Below, piece by piece: positions 23,813 through 35,297 of a DNA stretch of 64,000 bases (positions are counted from its first letter, which is position 1; every line of letters starts with the position of its first letter). Where the stretch lies: the NCBI GenBank assembly GCA_933228675.1, contig OW121741.1, positions 36,423,952-36,487,951 on the forward strand, in the 5' to 3' direction. The notes beneath the pieces are model-generated. The model had not been told where the DNA came from. It saw only the letters and a program-made list of their open reading frames with translations, and did not search any database. Both the position numbers and the translations under genes were made by a program. The DNA comes from Stomorhina lunata. Lineage: Eukaryota > Arthropoda > Insecta > Diptera > Rhiniidae.

Positions 23813-23999
23813 GTATTTGCATTTGATCCCAAATCTGTTACATTTATTTATTAATGTAACAGACCAATTTATTGATAAAAAGCCAAAAAATTTTTGCGGA
23901 GCAACCAAATTCCTCGACGCGTTTCGATGGTTGGTTAAGCCATCTCTTCAGGAGGATTATCCCCAATTTAGACAGATCGAAAACCTCCCATTATTACTA

Positions 24000-25540
24000 A
24001 ATTTATTGAAAATTTTTCTATAGAAAAAATTTTTTATTGAAAATTTTTCTATAGAAAAATTTTTTTATTGGAAATTTTTCTATAAAAATATTTTTTTATT
24101 GAAAATTTTTTACAGATTTTTTTTTTTTTTTATCGAAAATTTTTCTATTGAAAAATTTTTTTATTGAAAATTTTTCTATAGAAAAATTTTTTTATTGAAA
24201 ATTTTTCTATAGAAAAATTTTTTTATTGAAAATTTTTCTATAGAAAAATTTTTTTATTGAAAATTTTTCTATAGAAAAATTTTTTTATTGAAAATTTTTC
24301 TATAGAAAAATTTTTTTATTGAAAATTTTTCTATAGAAAAATTTTTTTATTGAAAATTTTTCTATAGAAAAATTTTTTTATTGAAAATTTTTCTATAGAA
24401 AAATTTTTTTATTGAAAATTTTTCTATAGAAAAATTTTTTTATTGAAAATTTTTCTATAGAAAAATTTTTTTATTGAAAATTTTTCTATAGAAAAATTTT
24501 TTTATTGGAAATTTTTCTATAAAAATATTTTTTTATTGAAAATTTTTCTACAGAATTTTTTTTTTTTATCGAAAATTTTTCAATAGAAAAATTTTTTTAT
24601 TGAAAATTTTTCTATAGAAAAAATTTTTTATGGAAAATTTTTCTATAGAAAAAATTTTTTATGGAAAATTTTTCTATAGAAAAAATTTTTTATGGAAAAT
24701 TTTTCGATAGAAAATTTTATTTATCGAAAATTTCTCTATAGAAAATTTTTTTCTCGAAAATTTCTTCATAGAAAAATTTTTTTCTCGAAAATTTTTCTAT
24801 CGAAAAATTTTTTTCTCGAAAATTTTTCTATCGAAAAATTTTTTTCTCGAAAATTTTTCTATCGAAAAATTTTTTTATCGAAAATTTTTCTATAGAAACA
24901 TTTTTTATCGAAAATCTTTTTATTGAAAATTTTTCTATAGAAAAATTTTTTATTGAAAATTTTTCTATAGAAAAATTTTTTTATTGAAAATTTTTCTATA
25001 GAAAAATTTTTTTATTGAAAATTTTTCTATAGAAAAATGTTTTTATGTAAAATTTTTCTATAGAAAAAATTTTTTATGGAAAATTTTTCTATAGAAAATT
25101 TTATTTATCGAAAATTTTATTTATCGAAAATTTCTCTATAAAAAATTTTTTTCTCGAAAATTTCTTCATAGAAAAATTTTTTTCTCGAAAATTTTTCTAT
25201 CGAAAAATTTTTTTATCGAAAATTTTTCTATCGAATAATTTTTTTCTCGAAAATTTTTCTATCGAAAAATTTTTTTATCGAAAATTTTTCTATAGAAACA
25301 TAATTTATCGAAAATTTCTATAGAAAAATTTTTTTTTCGAAAATTTTTCAATAGAAACATTTTTTTATCGAAAATCTTTTAATTGAAAATTTTTCTATAG
25401 AAAAATTTTTTTATCGAAAATTTTTCTTTACAAAATTATTTTTATTGAAATTTTTTCTTAAAAAAAAAAATATTTTTATGGATCGATCGAAAATTTTTCT
25501 ATTGAACAATTTTTTAATTGAAAATTTTCGATGTTACTAT
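24000..25540. repeat. 31-bp satellite array (TTTATTGAAAATTTTTCTATAG type)
   Basis: Very regular 31-bp monomers at 24150-24500 (core CTATAG recurring every 31 bp), then variants with TTTTTTCTCGAAAA and CTATCGAAAA between 24720 and 25320. Segments near 24690-24860 and 25085-25265 resemble each other, which points to internal duplication. Confidence 0.96.
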
Positions 25541-25934
25541 AAATTCGATTTAATTTTTTCTTATATATTTTTATTTTTCTTTTTTTTAACAAATCGGCAC
25601 CAACCGACTTTGCCAACATCCAAATCTCAACTGAATGCTTTTAATACTCAGCTTCACGAGTTTTATTAATGGTCGTGATATTGACGAAAATTACAAAAAT
25701 TCTTCGGCTCCTGATGGTATGGGCTGCCTAAGACTGCTTATAAGTCTTAAAATTATAAATAACGTCTTGCTTTGCAATTTCTTTATTCCTGAATTAATCT
25801 TGAACTTGAATTAATCTTGAACTTGTTTGATGTTATCCCCTTTTAAAAACATTTATGGTGTGATCTCTAATAAAGTTCCATATGAATCAGGAGTTATTTA
25901 GAAAAGAAATAAATTTGGCATTAGAATGTGAGAA
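25541..25934. other. Non-satellite sequence inside the candidate foldback element
   Basis: Includes a (TTGAATTAATCTTGAAC) direct duplication near 25791-25820. No gene recognised. Confidence 0.5.
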
Positions 25935-26260
25935 GTGAGGAAAGATGAAACCGAAAAATGTTTGTATTTACTTTTGTTCAGTCGATAAACAGAGCTTTTA
26001 CCTTTGATTTACCAACATAATTCGTAACGATTGTGTTTTTGTTTGTAAAATAGGTAATAATACGAGTTTTTGGACCTGTCTAAAAGTAGGGATACTCCTA
26101 CTGAACATAATGTTGATCAGGTCCAACCATCGAAATGCGTCGAGGAATTGGTTGACACCACTCAAATTGTTTGGTTTTTATCAATAAATTGTCTGTTACA
26201 TTAATAAGTAAATATAATAGACTGGGATTAAGTCCGAATAATTTAAAATATTTTATCTTA

Positions 26261-26688
26261 AAACTTACGTATCTTATGAAGCAAATGATTGAAATACATA
26301 CCTGAAAATAAAAAGAAAATATAAATTAATAAATTTATTAAAAAATGTGTATCAAATTTTTTCAAAAAAAATTATTCAATATAAAAAAGTAACAAAAAGA
26401 TCTGAAAACTCATAATTTTAGTAACTAAAGTCTACAAAATTAATATTACAATAAACCCCCCTTTAGTAAATATTCCTCACTGTAAATGGCAACATTGAAT
26501 CTGGCCTATTCTTGTATTCGTGCGAGTGTGTGTGTGTAAATATTTGTGTAAGTGCTCAAATATTTGAGTATTTTAACACTAACCGAACGACCGATTGACT
26601 GAACGAAACGGTCATTTAACCGGTTTTTATTTTATTTTTAGTTTTTGTTTTATTTTACTAAATCTACTACTAAAGATATTGGATTTTT
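26261..26688. other. No recognisable feature
   Basis: AT-rich sequence with a short GTGTGTGTG run near 26526; nothing else supported. Confidence 0.4.
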
Positions 26689-28003
26689 ATACCCTACACC
26701 AGAGAACAGGTGAGAAAGGAATATTGGATTTGTGCTAATGTTTGTACAGAACAGAAATATTGGTCTGAGGTTCTACCATTCAAATAAAACAAAGTAATTT
26801 TTCAATAGAAACATTTTTGATAAAAAATTTTCGTTAAAAATATTTTTCTATAGAAAAATTTTCGTTAAAAATATTTTTCTATACAAAAATTTTCGATAAA
26901 AACATTTTACTATAGAAAAATTTTCCATTAAAAAAGTTTTTCTATAGAAAAATTTTCGATAAAAAATTTTTCTATAGAAAAATTTTCGGTAAAAAAATTT
27001 TTCTATAGAAAAATTTTCGATAAAAACATTTTTCTATAGAAAAATTTTCGATAAAAACATTTTTCTATAGAAAAATTTTCGATAAAAACATTTTTCTATA
27101 GAAATAAAAAATAAAAAAATTTTTCTATAGAAAAATTTTCGATAAAAAAATTTTTCTATAGAAAAATTTTCGATAAAAAAATTTTTCTATAGAAAAATTT
27201 TCGATAAAAAAATTTTTCTATAGAAAAATTTTCGATAAAAAAAAATTTTCTATAGAAAAATTTTTGATAAAAAAATTTTTCTATAGAAAAATTTTCGATA
27301 AAAAAATTTTTCTATAGAAAAATTTTCGATAAAAAAATTTTTCTATAGAAAAATTTTCGATAAAAAAATTTTTCTATAGAAAAATTTTCGTTAAAAAAAT
27401 TTTTCTATAGAAAAATTTTCGTTAAAAAAATTTTTCTATAGAAAAATTTTCGTTAAAAAAATTTTTCTATAGAAAAATTTTCGTTAAAAAAATTTTTCTA
27501 TAGAAAAATTTTCGTTAAAAAAATTTTTCTATAGAAAAATTTTCGTTAAAAAAAATTTTCTATAGAAAAATTTTCGTTAAAAAAATTTTTCTATAGAAAA
27601 CTTTTCGTTAAAAAAATATTTCTATAGAAAACTTTTCGTTAAAAAAATTTTTCTATAGAAACATTTTTTTAACGAAAATTTTTCTATAGAAAAATTTTCG
27701 ATAAAAAAAATTTTCTATAGAAAAATTTTCGATAAAAAAATTTTTCTATAGAAAAATTTTCGATAAAAAAAATTTTTCTATAGAAAAATTTTCGAAAAAA
27801 AAATTTTTCTATAGAAAAATTTTCGATAAAAAAATTTTTCTATAGAAAAATTTTCGATAAAAAATTTTTCTATATAAAAATTTTTGTTAAAAAAATTTTT
27901 CTATAGAAATAGTATAACTTCATTGTAATTTTTTCGGTTGTCCATTATAATCGTTAGAGTATCAAATAGTCGGTCTTGACCGACTATAATACTTTCCTAC
28001 TTG
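26689..28003 (+). mobile_element. Hairpin-ended dispersed element carrying a satellite
   Basis: It begins ATACCCTACACCAGAGAACA, the decayed 5' hairpin start seen in related elements here (compare ATACCCTTCACC at 41039). It ends with a perfect hairpin at 27966-27987 (stem ATAGTCGGTC, loop TT) followed by AATACTTTCCTACTTG. The same type of tail closes the element at 38897 (minus) and 18785-18900. Nearly all of the interior is a 31-bp satellite. The end structure (3' hairpin, then a short conserved tail) is reminiscent of Helentron/DINE-1-type elements, which are mobilised by rolling-circle replication. This assignment is inference from structure only. Confidence 0.55.
26795..27908. repeat. 31-bp satellite (TTTCTATAGAAAAATTTTCG type)
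   Basis: About 36 monomers of 31 bp with core TTTTTCTATAGAAAAA and linker TTTCGATAAAAAA or TTTCGTTAAAAAA. The GAT and GTT linker variants occur in blocks (GTT at about 27385-27660), showing block-wise spread. It lies wholly inside the hairpin-ended element. Confidence 0.97.
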
Positions 28004-28329
28004 AGTTCCATTATTTTCAATTTTGTTGCTATTTTTTATATTTTCAATGTCATGTCTAAAATAAAAATATTTCTTTACTTTTTGTTTTAATATTTTATGA
28101 GATTTTTGTTTCTATTTTTTATAGTTTTTATTTTATTTAATCTTTTCAAAAAGATTTATGTTTCTTTATTTAATAACTTTTAAAAGCTTATCTCCTCCTG
28201 TTGTTTGTTGGTGTATGAGTGATAGTTTTGTTAGATTTTTAATGGTTTGTTGACTTTAATTATAGAAATAAATTATGTTGTAGGTATTATTTTATTTTAT
28301 TTGGATTAAGATTAATATTATTCTAAAAC
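28004..28329. other. No recognisable feature
   Basis: AT-rich spacer between two satellites; the first 50 bp resemble sequence downstream of the tail copy at 18900. Confidence 0.4.
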
Positions 28330-31115
28330 AAAAAAATATTTCTATTGAAAATTTTTCTATAGAAAAATATTTCTATTGAAAATTTTTCTACAGAAAAATA
28401 TTTCTATTGAAAATTTTTCTATAGAAAAATATTTCTATTGAAAATTTTTCTATAGGAAAATATTTCTATTGAAAATTTTTCTTTAGAAAAATATTTCTAT
28501 TGAAAATTTTTCTATAGAAAAATATTTCTATTGAAAATTTTTCTATAGAAAAATATTTCGAACGAAAATTTTTTTATAGAAAAATATTTCTATTGAAAAT
28601 TTTTCTATAGAAAAATATTTCTATTGAAAATTTTTCTATAGAAAAATATTTCTATTGAAAATTTTTCTATAGAAAAATATTTCTATTGAAAATTTTTCTA
28701 TAGAAAAATATTTCTATTGAAAATTTTTCTATAGAAAAATATTTCTATTGAAAATTTTTCTATAGAAAAATATTTCTATTGAAAATTTTTCTATATAAAA
28801 ATATTTCTATTGAAAATTTTTCTATAGAAAAATATTTCTATTGAAAATTTTTCTATAGAAAAATATTTCTATTGAAAATTTTTCTATAGAAAAATATTTC
28901 TATTGAAAATTTTTCTATAGAAAAATATTTCTATTGAAAATTTTTCTATAGAAAAATATTTCTATTGAAAATTTTTCTATAGAAAAATATTTCTATTGAA
29001 AATTTTTCTATAGAAAAATATTTCTAACGAAAATTTTTCTATAGAAAAATATTTCAAACGAAAATTTTTCTATAGAAAAATATTTCTATTGAAAATTTTT
29101 CTATAGAAAAATATTTCTATTGAAAATTTTTCTATAGAAAAATATTTCTATTGAAAATTTTTCTATAGAAAAATATTTCTAACGAAAATTTTTCTATAGA
29201 AAAATATTTCTATTGAAAATTTTTCTATAGAAAAATATTTCTATTGAAAATTTTTCTATAGAAAAATATTTCTATTGAAAATTTTTCTATAGAAAAATAT
29301 TTCTATTGAAAATTTTTCTTTAGAAAAATATTTCTATTGAAAATTTTTCTATAGAAAAATATTTCTATTGAAAATTTTTCTATAGAAAAATATTTCTAAC
29401 GAAAATTTTTCTATAGAAAAATATTTCTATTGAAAATTTTTCTATAGAAAAATATTTCTATTGAAAATTTTTCTATAGAAAAATATTTCTAACGAAAATT
29501 TTTCTATAGAAAAATATTTCTATTGAAAATTTTTCTATAGCAAAATATTTCTATTGAAAATTTTTCTATAGAAAAATATTTCTATTGAAAATTTTTCTAT
29601 AGAAAAATATTTCTATTGAAAATTTTTCTATAGAAAAATATTTCTATTGAAAATTTTTCTATAGAAAAATATTTCTATTGAAAATTTTTCTATAGAAAAA
29701 TATTTCTATTGAAAATTTTTCTATAGAAAAATATTTCTATTGAAAATTTTTCTATAGAAATATATTTCGAACGAAAATTTTTCTATAGAAAAGTATTTCT
29801 ATTGAAAATTTTTCTATAGAAAAATATTTCTATTGAAAATTTTTCTATAGAAAAATATTTCTATTGAAAATTTTTCTATAGAAAAATATTTCTATTGAAA
29901 AATTTTCTATAGAAAAATATTTCTATTGAAAATTTGTCTATAGAAAAATAGTTCTATTGAAAATTTTTCTATAAAAAAATATTTCTATTGAAAATTTTTC
30001 TATAGAAAAATATTTCTATTGAAAATTTTTCTATAGAAAAATATTTCTATTGAAAATTTGTCTACAGAAAAATAGTTCTATTGAAAATTTTTCTATAGAA
30101 AAATATTTCTATTGAAAATTTTTCTATAGAAAAATATTTCTATTGAAAATTTTTCTATAGAAAAATATTTCTATTGAAAATTTTTCTATAGAAAAATATT
30201 TCTATTGAAAATTTTTCTATAGAAAAATATTTCTATTGAAAATTTTTCTATAGAAAAATATTTCTATTGAAAATTTTTCTATAGAAAAATATTTCCATTG
30301 AAAATTTTTCTATAGAAAAATATTTCTATTGAAAATTTTTCTATATAAAAATATTTCTATTGAAAATTTTTCTATAGAAAAATATTTCTATTGAAAATTT
30401 TTCTATAGAAAAATATTTCTATTGAAAATTTTTCTATAGAAAAATATTTCTATTGAAAATTTTTCTATAGAAAAATATTTCTATTGAAAATTTTTCTATA
30501 GAAAAATATTTCTATTGAAAATTTTTCTATAGAAAAATATTTCTATTGAAAATTTTTCTATAGAAAAATATTTCTAACGAAAATTTTTCTATAGAAAAAT
30601 ATTTCAAACGAAAATTTTTCTATAGAAAAATATTTCTATTGAAAATTTTTCTATAGAAAAATATTTCTATTGAAAATTTTTCTATAGAAAAATATTTCTA
30701 TTGAAAATTTTTCTATAGAAAAATATTTCTATTGAAAATTTTTCTATAGAAAAATATTTCTATTGAAAATTTTTCTATAGAAAAATATTTCTAACGAAAA
30801 TTTTTCTATAGAAAAATATTTCTATTGAAAATTTTTCTATAGAAAAATATTTCTATTGAAAATTTTTATATAGAAAAATATTTCTATTGAAAATTTTTCT
30901 ATAGAAAAATATTTCTATTGAAAATTTTTCTATAGAAAAATATTTCTATTGAAAATTTTTCTATATAAAAATATTTCTATTGAAAATTTTTCTATAGAAA
31001 AATATTTCTATTGAAAATTTTTCTTTAGAAAAATATTTCTATTGAAAATTTTTCTATAGAAAAATTTTTCTATTGAAAATTTTTCTATTGAAAATTTTTC
31101 TATAGAAAAATTTTC
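28330..31115. repeat. 31-bp satellite (AATATTTCTATTGAAAATTT type)
   Basis: About 90 monomers of exactly 31 bp, each with the palindrome TTTTTCTATAGAAAAA and a second half ATATTTCTATTGAAAA. Variant monomers (CTAACGAAAA, CAAACGAAAA, CTATATAAAA, AATTTGTCTATAG) recur at multiples of 31 bp. For example CTATATAAAA lies at 28791, 30341 (+1550) and 30961 (+620), and TTTCAAACGAAAA at about 29052 and 30602 (+1550). Unequal exchange has therefore duplicated blocks of 50 and 20 monomers. Confidence 0.98.
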
Positions 31116-32339
31116 GATAGAAATATTTGATATAAAATATAAAAGTTGTTAGCACTGTTTAGGGGGTTTTTGGTAAAAAACAAATTTTAAGAATTCCCCC
31201 TTAGTATTAATAGCTAATATAATAGGTATTATAAAAAGCCTCCAAGGTTATGGACTGGTTTTAAAATTTTTCAATAATTCTAAAATTAAACAAATTATTT
31301 CCATTTTATAGATTTATAATATATTTATTAAAAAATTATGAAAGTCTTATAGTAAAAATTTTGTCTGGAAAATTTGAATGATGGGCTTGTCATAGCCATA
31401 TTTTTCGTTTATGAATGAGGGTATAAATTTCCAAAGACTTTTTTATATTTACGAAAATCTTACTTTCCTTAAGAAAAATATAACAATAATAAAAAATTAA
31501 CAATTCTTTTTTTTATTTAGCTTAACTTCTTAAAAATTACGGCCACACTTTCTAAAGAGAAAGTGTTTTATAACAAAAAAAATAACATCATCATTTTTGT
31601 ATTTATTTAATGTCTTATTCTTTTTCGTACTATAAAGTTAAAGTTAAGCAAATTTATTTAATTTCTATATTTAACACAGAAAAAAAAATTACTCTAATGT
31701 CATGAGATTTTTTTCCAAGAGTTTCATTTTTATAATTTGAGTTTCCATTTGAAATGTCAGTAGTAATTTGTCATCAAAAGTCAGACAGAGAAAATAAAAG
31801 TAATTTTTATAATTTAACTACAAAAGGGTGACACTGTCAAAAATTAACTTCAAATTTGCTTAGAATTTAACTTCACCCAAAAAGAAACCATAACTAAATG
31901 TCGTTTGTCTTTCTATAGCGAATTGTAAGACAAAGAAAACTAACAAAAACTGGAAAAAAAAAGTTATAAACGGAACGTCTGACATAAATAAAGTAACAAA
32001 TTGAATAATAAAAAATGATGAATGACTAATAAAATATAATAGAAGATATTTGTTAACAAAAGACTTTCAATAACAATTTTCAAGTACTTTTTTTTCTTTT
32101 GTAAATATAAAATAAACAACAATTCATCAAAAATTCTTTATTAACTTATTATTAATTTTATCAAGTAAACAAATTTATTTAATATATTATCTTCCTGTTT
32201 ATATCAATCATTAGACTTCATTTGTCAGTTATTTGGCAACACTTAATTAAGTCGTTAAAGGTGGCCATATCAAAAACAAGCTGTCAAAGGGTGGCCAACC
32301 CTGTACTCTTAAATTCATGTTGGAGGCATAAACCAGAAC
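31116..32339. other. No recognisable gene
   Basis: AT-rich sequence. ACACAGAAAAAAAAATTACT at about 31675 resembles the element ends at 2815. Nothing else supported. Confidence 0.4.
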
Positions 32340-32660
32340 TACACCATTTTCAATTGAAATTGAGAAATTTTCAATTGAAATTGAGAATTTTCAATTGAAA
32401 ATGAGAAATTTTCAATTGAAATTGAGAATTTTCATTTGAAATTGAGAAATTTTCAATTGAAATTGAGAATTTTCATTTGAAATTGAGAAATTTTCAATTG
32501 AAATTGAGAATTTTCAATTAAAAATGAGAAATTTTCAATTAAAATTGAGAAAACCCCAATTGGAAATGAGAAACATTCAGTTCAAATTGAGAAATTTTCA
32601 ATTGAAATTGGGAATTTTTGAATTGAAATTGAGAAAACCTAAATTGAAAATGAGTCACCT
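32340..32660. repeat. 20-21-bp satellite with TTTTCAATTGAAA core
   Basis: About 15 monomers alternating 20 and 21 bp, TGAGAAATTTTCAATTGAAA and the same with one A fewer. The monomer is built on the palindrome AATTTTCAATTGAAAATT, partly decayed in some units. It has the same TTTTC-N4-GAAA design as the larger arrays, with a different central four bases. Confidence 0.93.
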
Positions 32661-32924
32661 TTAAATTTGTAAACAAAAAATATGAAATAAAATAAAATTA
32701 ACTAAAAATATTTATCTTGTGAAATAATTAAAGAATAAAATGTAAAAATAATATAAATGGTGTAAGTGCGCGATATGTACGAAAGGGGAAAATGGCGTCA
32801 ACAACGTTTATTCGTCCCAAATGTGTTCAATAGACGAATGTTCAAGACGAATTTTTAAAACCAAATTCGTCGTGCTGAACGAAAATAGTCGTTCGTCCCA
32901 ATTATGTTTCTAACTTAAGCTGTT
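32661..32924. other. No recognisable feature
   Basis: AT-rich spacer; nothing supported. Confidence 0.4.
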
Positions 32925-33546
32925 TCCCTCATTTGGACTTATATGAGAGCTAGAGTCAAATGTGGACCGATTATCTCGAAATTTGGCAAATTGATTACAG
33001 TTATTACAAAAATTATGTATGCAAAAAATAAACTCATTATCTTTAGATTTTCGAGCGTTTTAGTGATTTTTTGTCTCATTTAGTGCGTTTTTAAAGAAGA
33101 GTTTCTATGGAAGCTATGGTCAAATGTGGACCGATTTCAACAAAATTTGGTACAGTGATTTAAGTTTACATAAGCAGTATTTGTTGTAAATTTCATGAAA
33201 AAATATTGATATTTGTGGCCAATATATCAATTCCGGGAAGTGGGACCTATGGGAGGTACCATAGATAATGAACCGATTTTGACGTATTTCAATAGCCATA
33301 AAAAAAAATGATCTGTGCCAAATTTCATCAAATTATCTTTAGACTTGCGACCTGTAGTTTGATTACAAGTTTTACATGGGGGTCCAGCCAGTCAGCCAAA
33401 CGGACGGACATCGCTAAATCGACTCAGAAAGTGATTATAAGCCTATTGGTATACTAAAAAGTGGGTCTTAGACAAATATTTCTATGCGTTACATACATCA
33501 GCACAAACTTAAAATACCCTTTCCACCTATGGTGGTGAAAGGTATA
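32925..33546 (-). mobile_element. Partial hairpin-type dispersed element
   Basis: Matches 39040-40320 closely: CATTTGGACTTATATGAGAG, GACCGATTATCTCGAAATTT, the ACGGACGGACATCGCTAAAT block and TTTCTATGCGTTACATACAT. It ends at 33546 with a hairpin CCACCTATGGTGG followed by TGAAAGGTATAA, the 5' end of the family in reverse orientation. The end with the conserved tail is missing. It gives the uninterrupted (empty) version of the site where the MITE at 39451 inserted. Confidence 0.75.
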
Positions 33547-33920
33547 AATATGAAATATGAATTTTTTCCTAATAAAAAACATTCAAGTAAAAACTGTATC
33601 GTCCGTCACGTAGCGTCCGCAACAGTTCATTTATGGATCTTTGGTGAAACTGGAAACTTAAAAAAAAAATTTAAAAGCTGTTTTGTAATTCTCTGATTTT
33701 CCTCTATCCGATGACCGATTTGATAAAAATTACAGAAACATGTGTTGAGTCACTTCCGCGTCCGTCACAGCACTTTGAAAGCGAATATCTTTTTCCCCCA
33801 AAACAAATATGTTAAATTAACAAATGCCATTCGATAGCACAATCGATGGGCTAATATTCTCTGAAATCTGTGACAATGGGATACATTTAAGTACAACTAA
33901 ATCCGTACAAATGTATCAAA
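33547..33920. other. No recognisable gene
   Basis: Short open frames only; nothing supported. Confidence 0.4.
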
Positions 33921-34187
33921 AATATTTTTTTACAAACAAAAAAATTTATTTCCAAAACAACTGCTCGGATTAGAAAAATAATTACTGTTTCTGAAAGATA
34001 ATTTTGTTGCTGCATTTTTTGCTTAGTTCAAGAAAATAAACAGTTTTCGAGTTACGCGAATATTTTATGCGCCACCTATTCCATTTTTTTATATCTTGAA
34101 AACTAGAGCTAACTTAAAAAAACCATTGAATTCAGCGTAGCCGAATTATCACTCCCTTTTGTCGGTTTTTTTTGAACTAGCACAGTG
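33921..34187. mobile_element. CACTG-ended element, right-end fragment
   Basis: 267 bp matching the right end of 13004-15360: ATTTATTTCCAAAACAACTG, CAGTTTTCGAGTTACGCGAA, the CCATTGAATTC region and the terminal CTAGCACAGTG, followed by TTA (34188-34190). The left part is missing. Confidence 0.85.
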
Positions 34188-34857
34188 TTATCAGTGAAAT
34201 AAGTTCAAACATAAACTTTTGGAATTTCTAAATAACTGTCAAGTTCAAGAATCAAAAAGCTTAACTAAACAAATTCTATCTCACACTTAAATTTAGAAAT
34301 TTAAGTGTTGAATTCCTCATATCGAGATACTTTAAGTTGTCAAAACAAACACAAATTCAAGAAACTAAAGAAAATCTTTGAACTTGAACCGGGAAATTTG
34401 ATAAAAACCCCAAACAAATTCTAGTCAAATTCTATTGAAATATTTGAAAAAAAAGAAAAGATTCGTTCTTATCACTTGAGTATTAGAATCAGAATAAACA
34501 AATACAAGATAAATAAATTTTGAATGCAATTCTAAAAATCTAAAAATAACTAGATTTTTTTTTATCAAGTTTCGAAGTGTTAAAATAAATATTTTATTAG
34601 AGCACTTTAAAAATAAATAGAAAAAATGTTTAAGCAAAAAAAAAAAGAAGACGATTAAAACGTGTTTGTAAGTAAATATTAGATTATAACGACGCTTTAT
34701 ATTCAAAAAGTGCTATCTACATTTTTGACCAAAATGGTTTTTAATGGAAACGTGTTCCTTGGCTTATTTGTCATATGTTATATAAATTTTAAGGAAGAAA
34801 AATAATTTAAAAACATTTTTTTTTATAAATTGTGTTTGTGCTACCTACACATAATCA
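34188..34857. other. No recognisable gene
   Basis: AT-rich; a minus-strand frame of about 90 codons (34425-34706) is Phe/Leu/Ile-rich and unsupported. Confidence 0.4.
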
Positions 34858-35297
34858 AACAAGTAAGAGTGTTATATTCGGCTGTGCCGAATCTTATATA
34901 CCCACCATCAAGTTATGTTAAATTTAGAAACATATCTCATATATCTACGAGGATGCGGCAAATTCAAAACGTGGACCAAATTGGAAAACGCTAGTTGGTA
35001 TTGTTGGTAAAATATTTGGAATTACTTCGGTTGCAGTAGCTTTATAGTTCAACATTCAAAAGTGTGTAAGTGGTTTCCCTAGTAATTATTTACTTTGAAA
35101 AAAATTCGTTGTCGTAACCGGTTATGGTTTTACATTAATAAGTTGTTAAATACTTTTCGTTTAGCTTAATATTAAGTTAAAATAAAGAAGTTGATAGTAA
35201 TACGACAGGTCCATATATTTTGTTAGGAGTTCCTAATGCATCTACCATATACATAATCATAATATGCTGCTTGTACTTCCGAATCTTTTTGATTGTA

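Larger units (their letters stand above)
23815..26260. mobile_element. Candidate foldback element carrying satellite DNA
   Basis: Arm A (23815-23995) and arm A' (25935-26260) are inverted relative to each other. Both contain the outer CCCA(A/G)TCT-GTTACATT block with TTATTAATGTAACAGAC, then ATTTATTGATAAAAA, then the CCTCGACGCGTTTCGATGG block and a GACAG(A/G)TC block at the inner edge. Between them lie 1.5 kb of 31-bp satellite (24000-25540) and about 400 bp of other sequence. The same arms, without satellite, make the compact hairpin at 17870-18160. This suggests one family with or without a satellite payload. Target duplications were not identified. Confidence 0.5.

Noticed and set aside
23811..24023. 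Frame reading KPKNFCGATKFLDAFRWLVK
   Set aside because: It coincides with a foldback-element arm found in both orientations elsewhere in the window; no protein family recognised.
23185..24895. Open frames in the 31-bp satellite (for example 23185-23478 and 24692-24895)
   Set aside because: Low-complexity Phe/Lys/Ile frames generated by the satellite.
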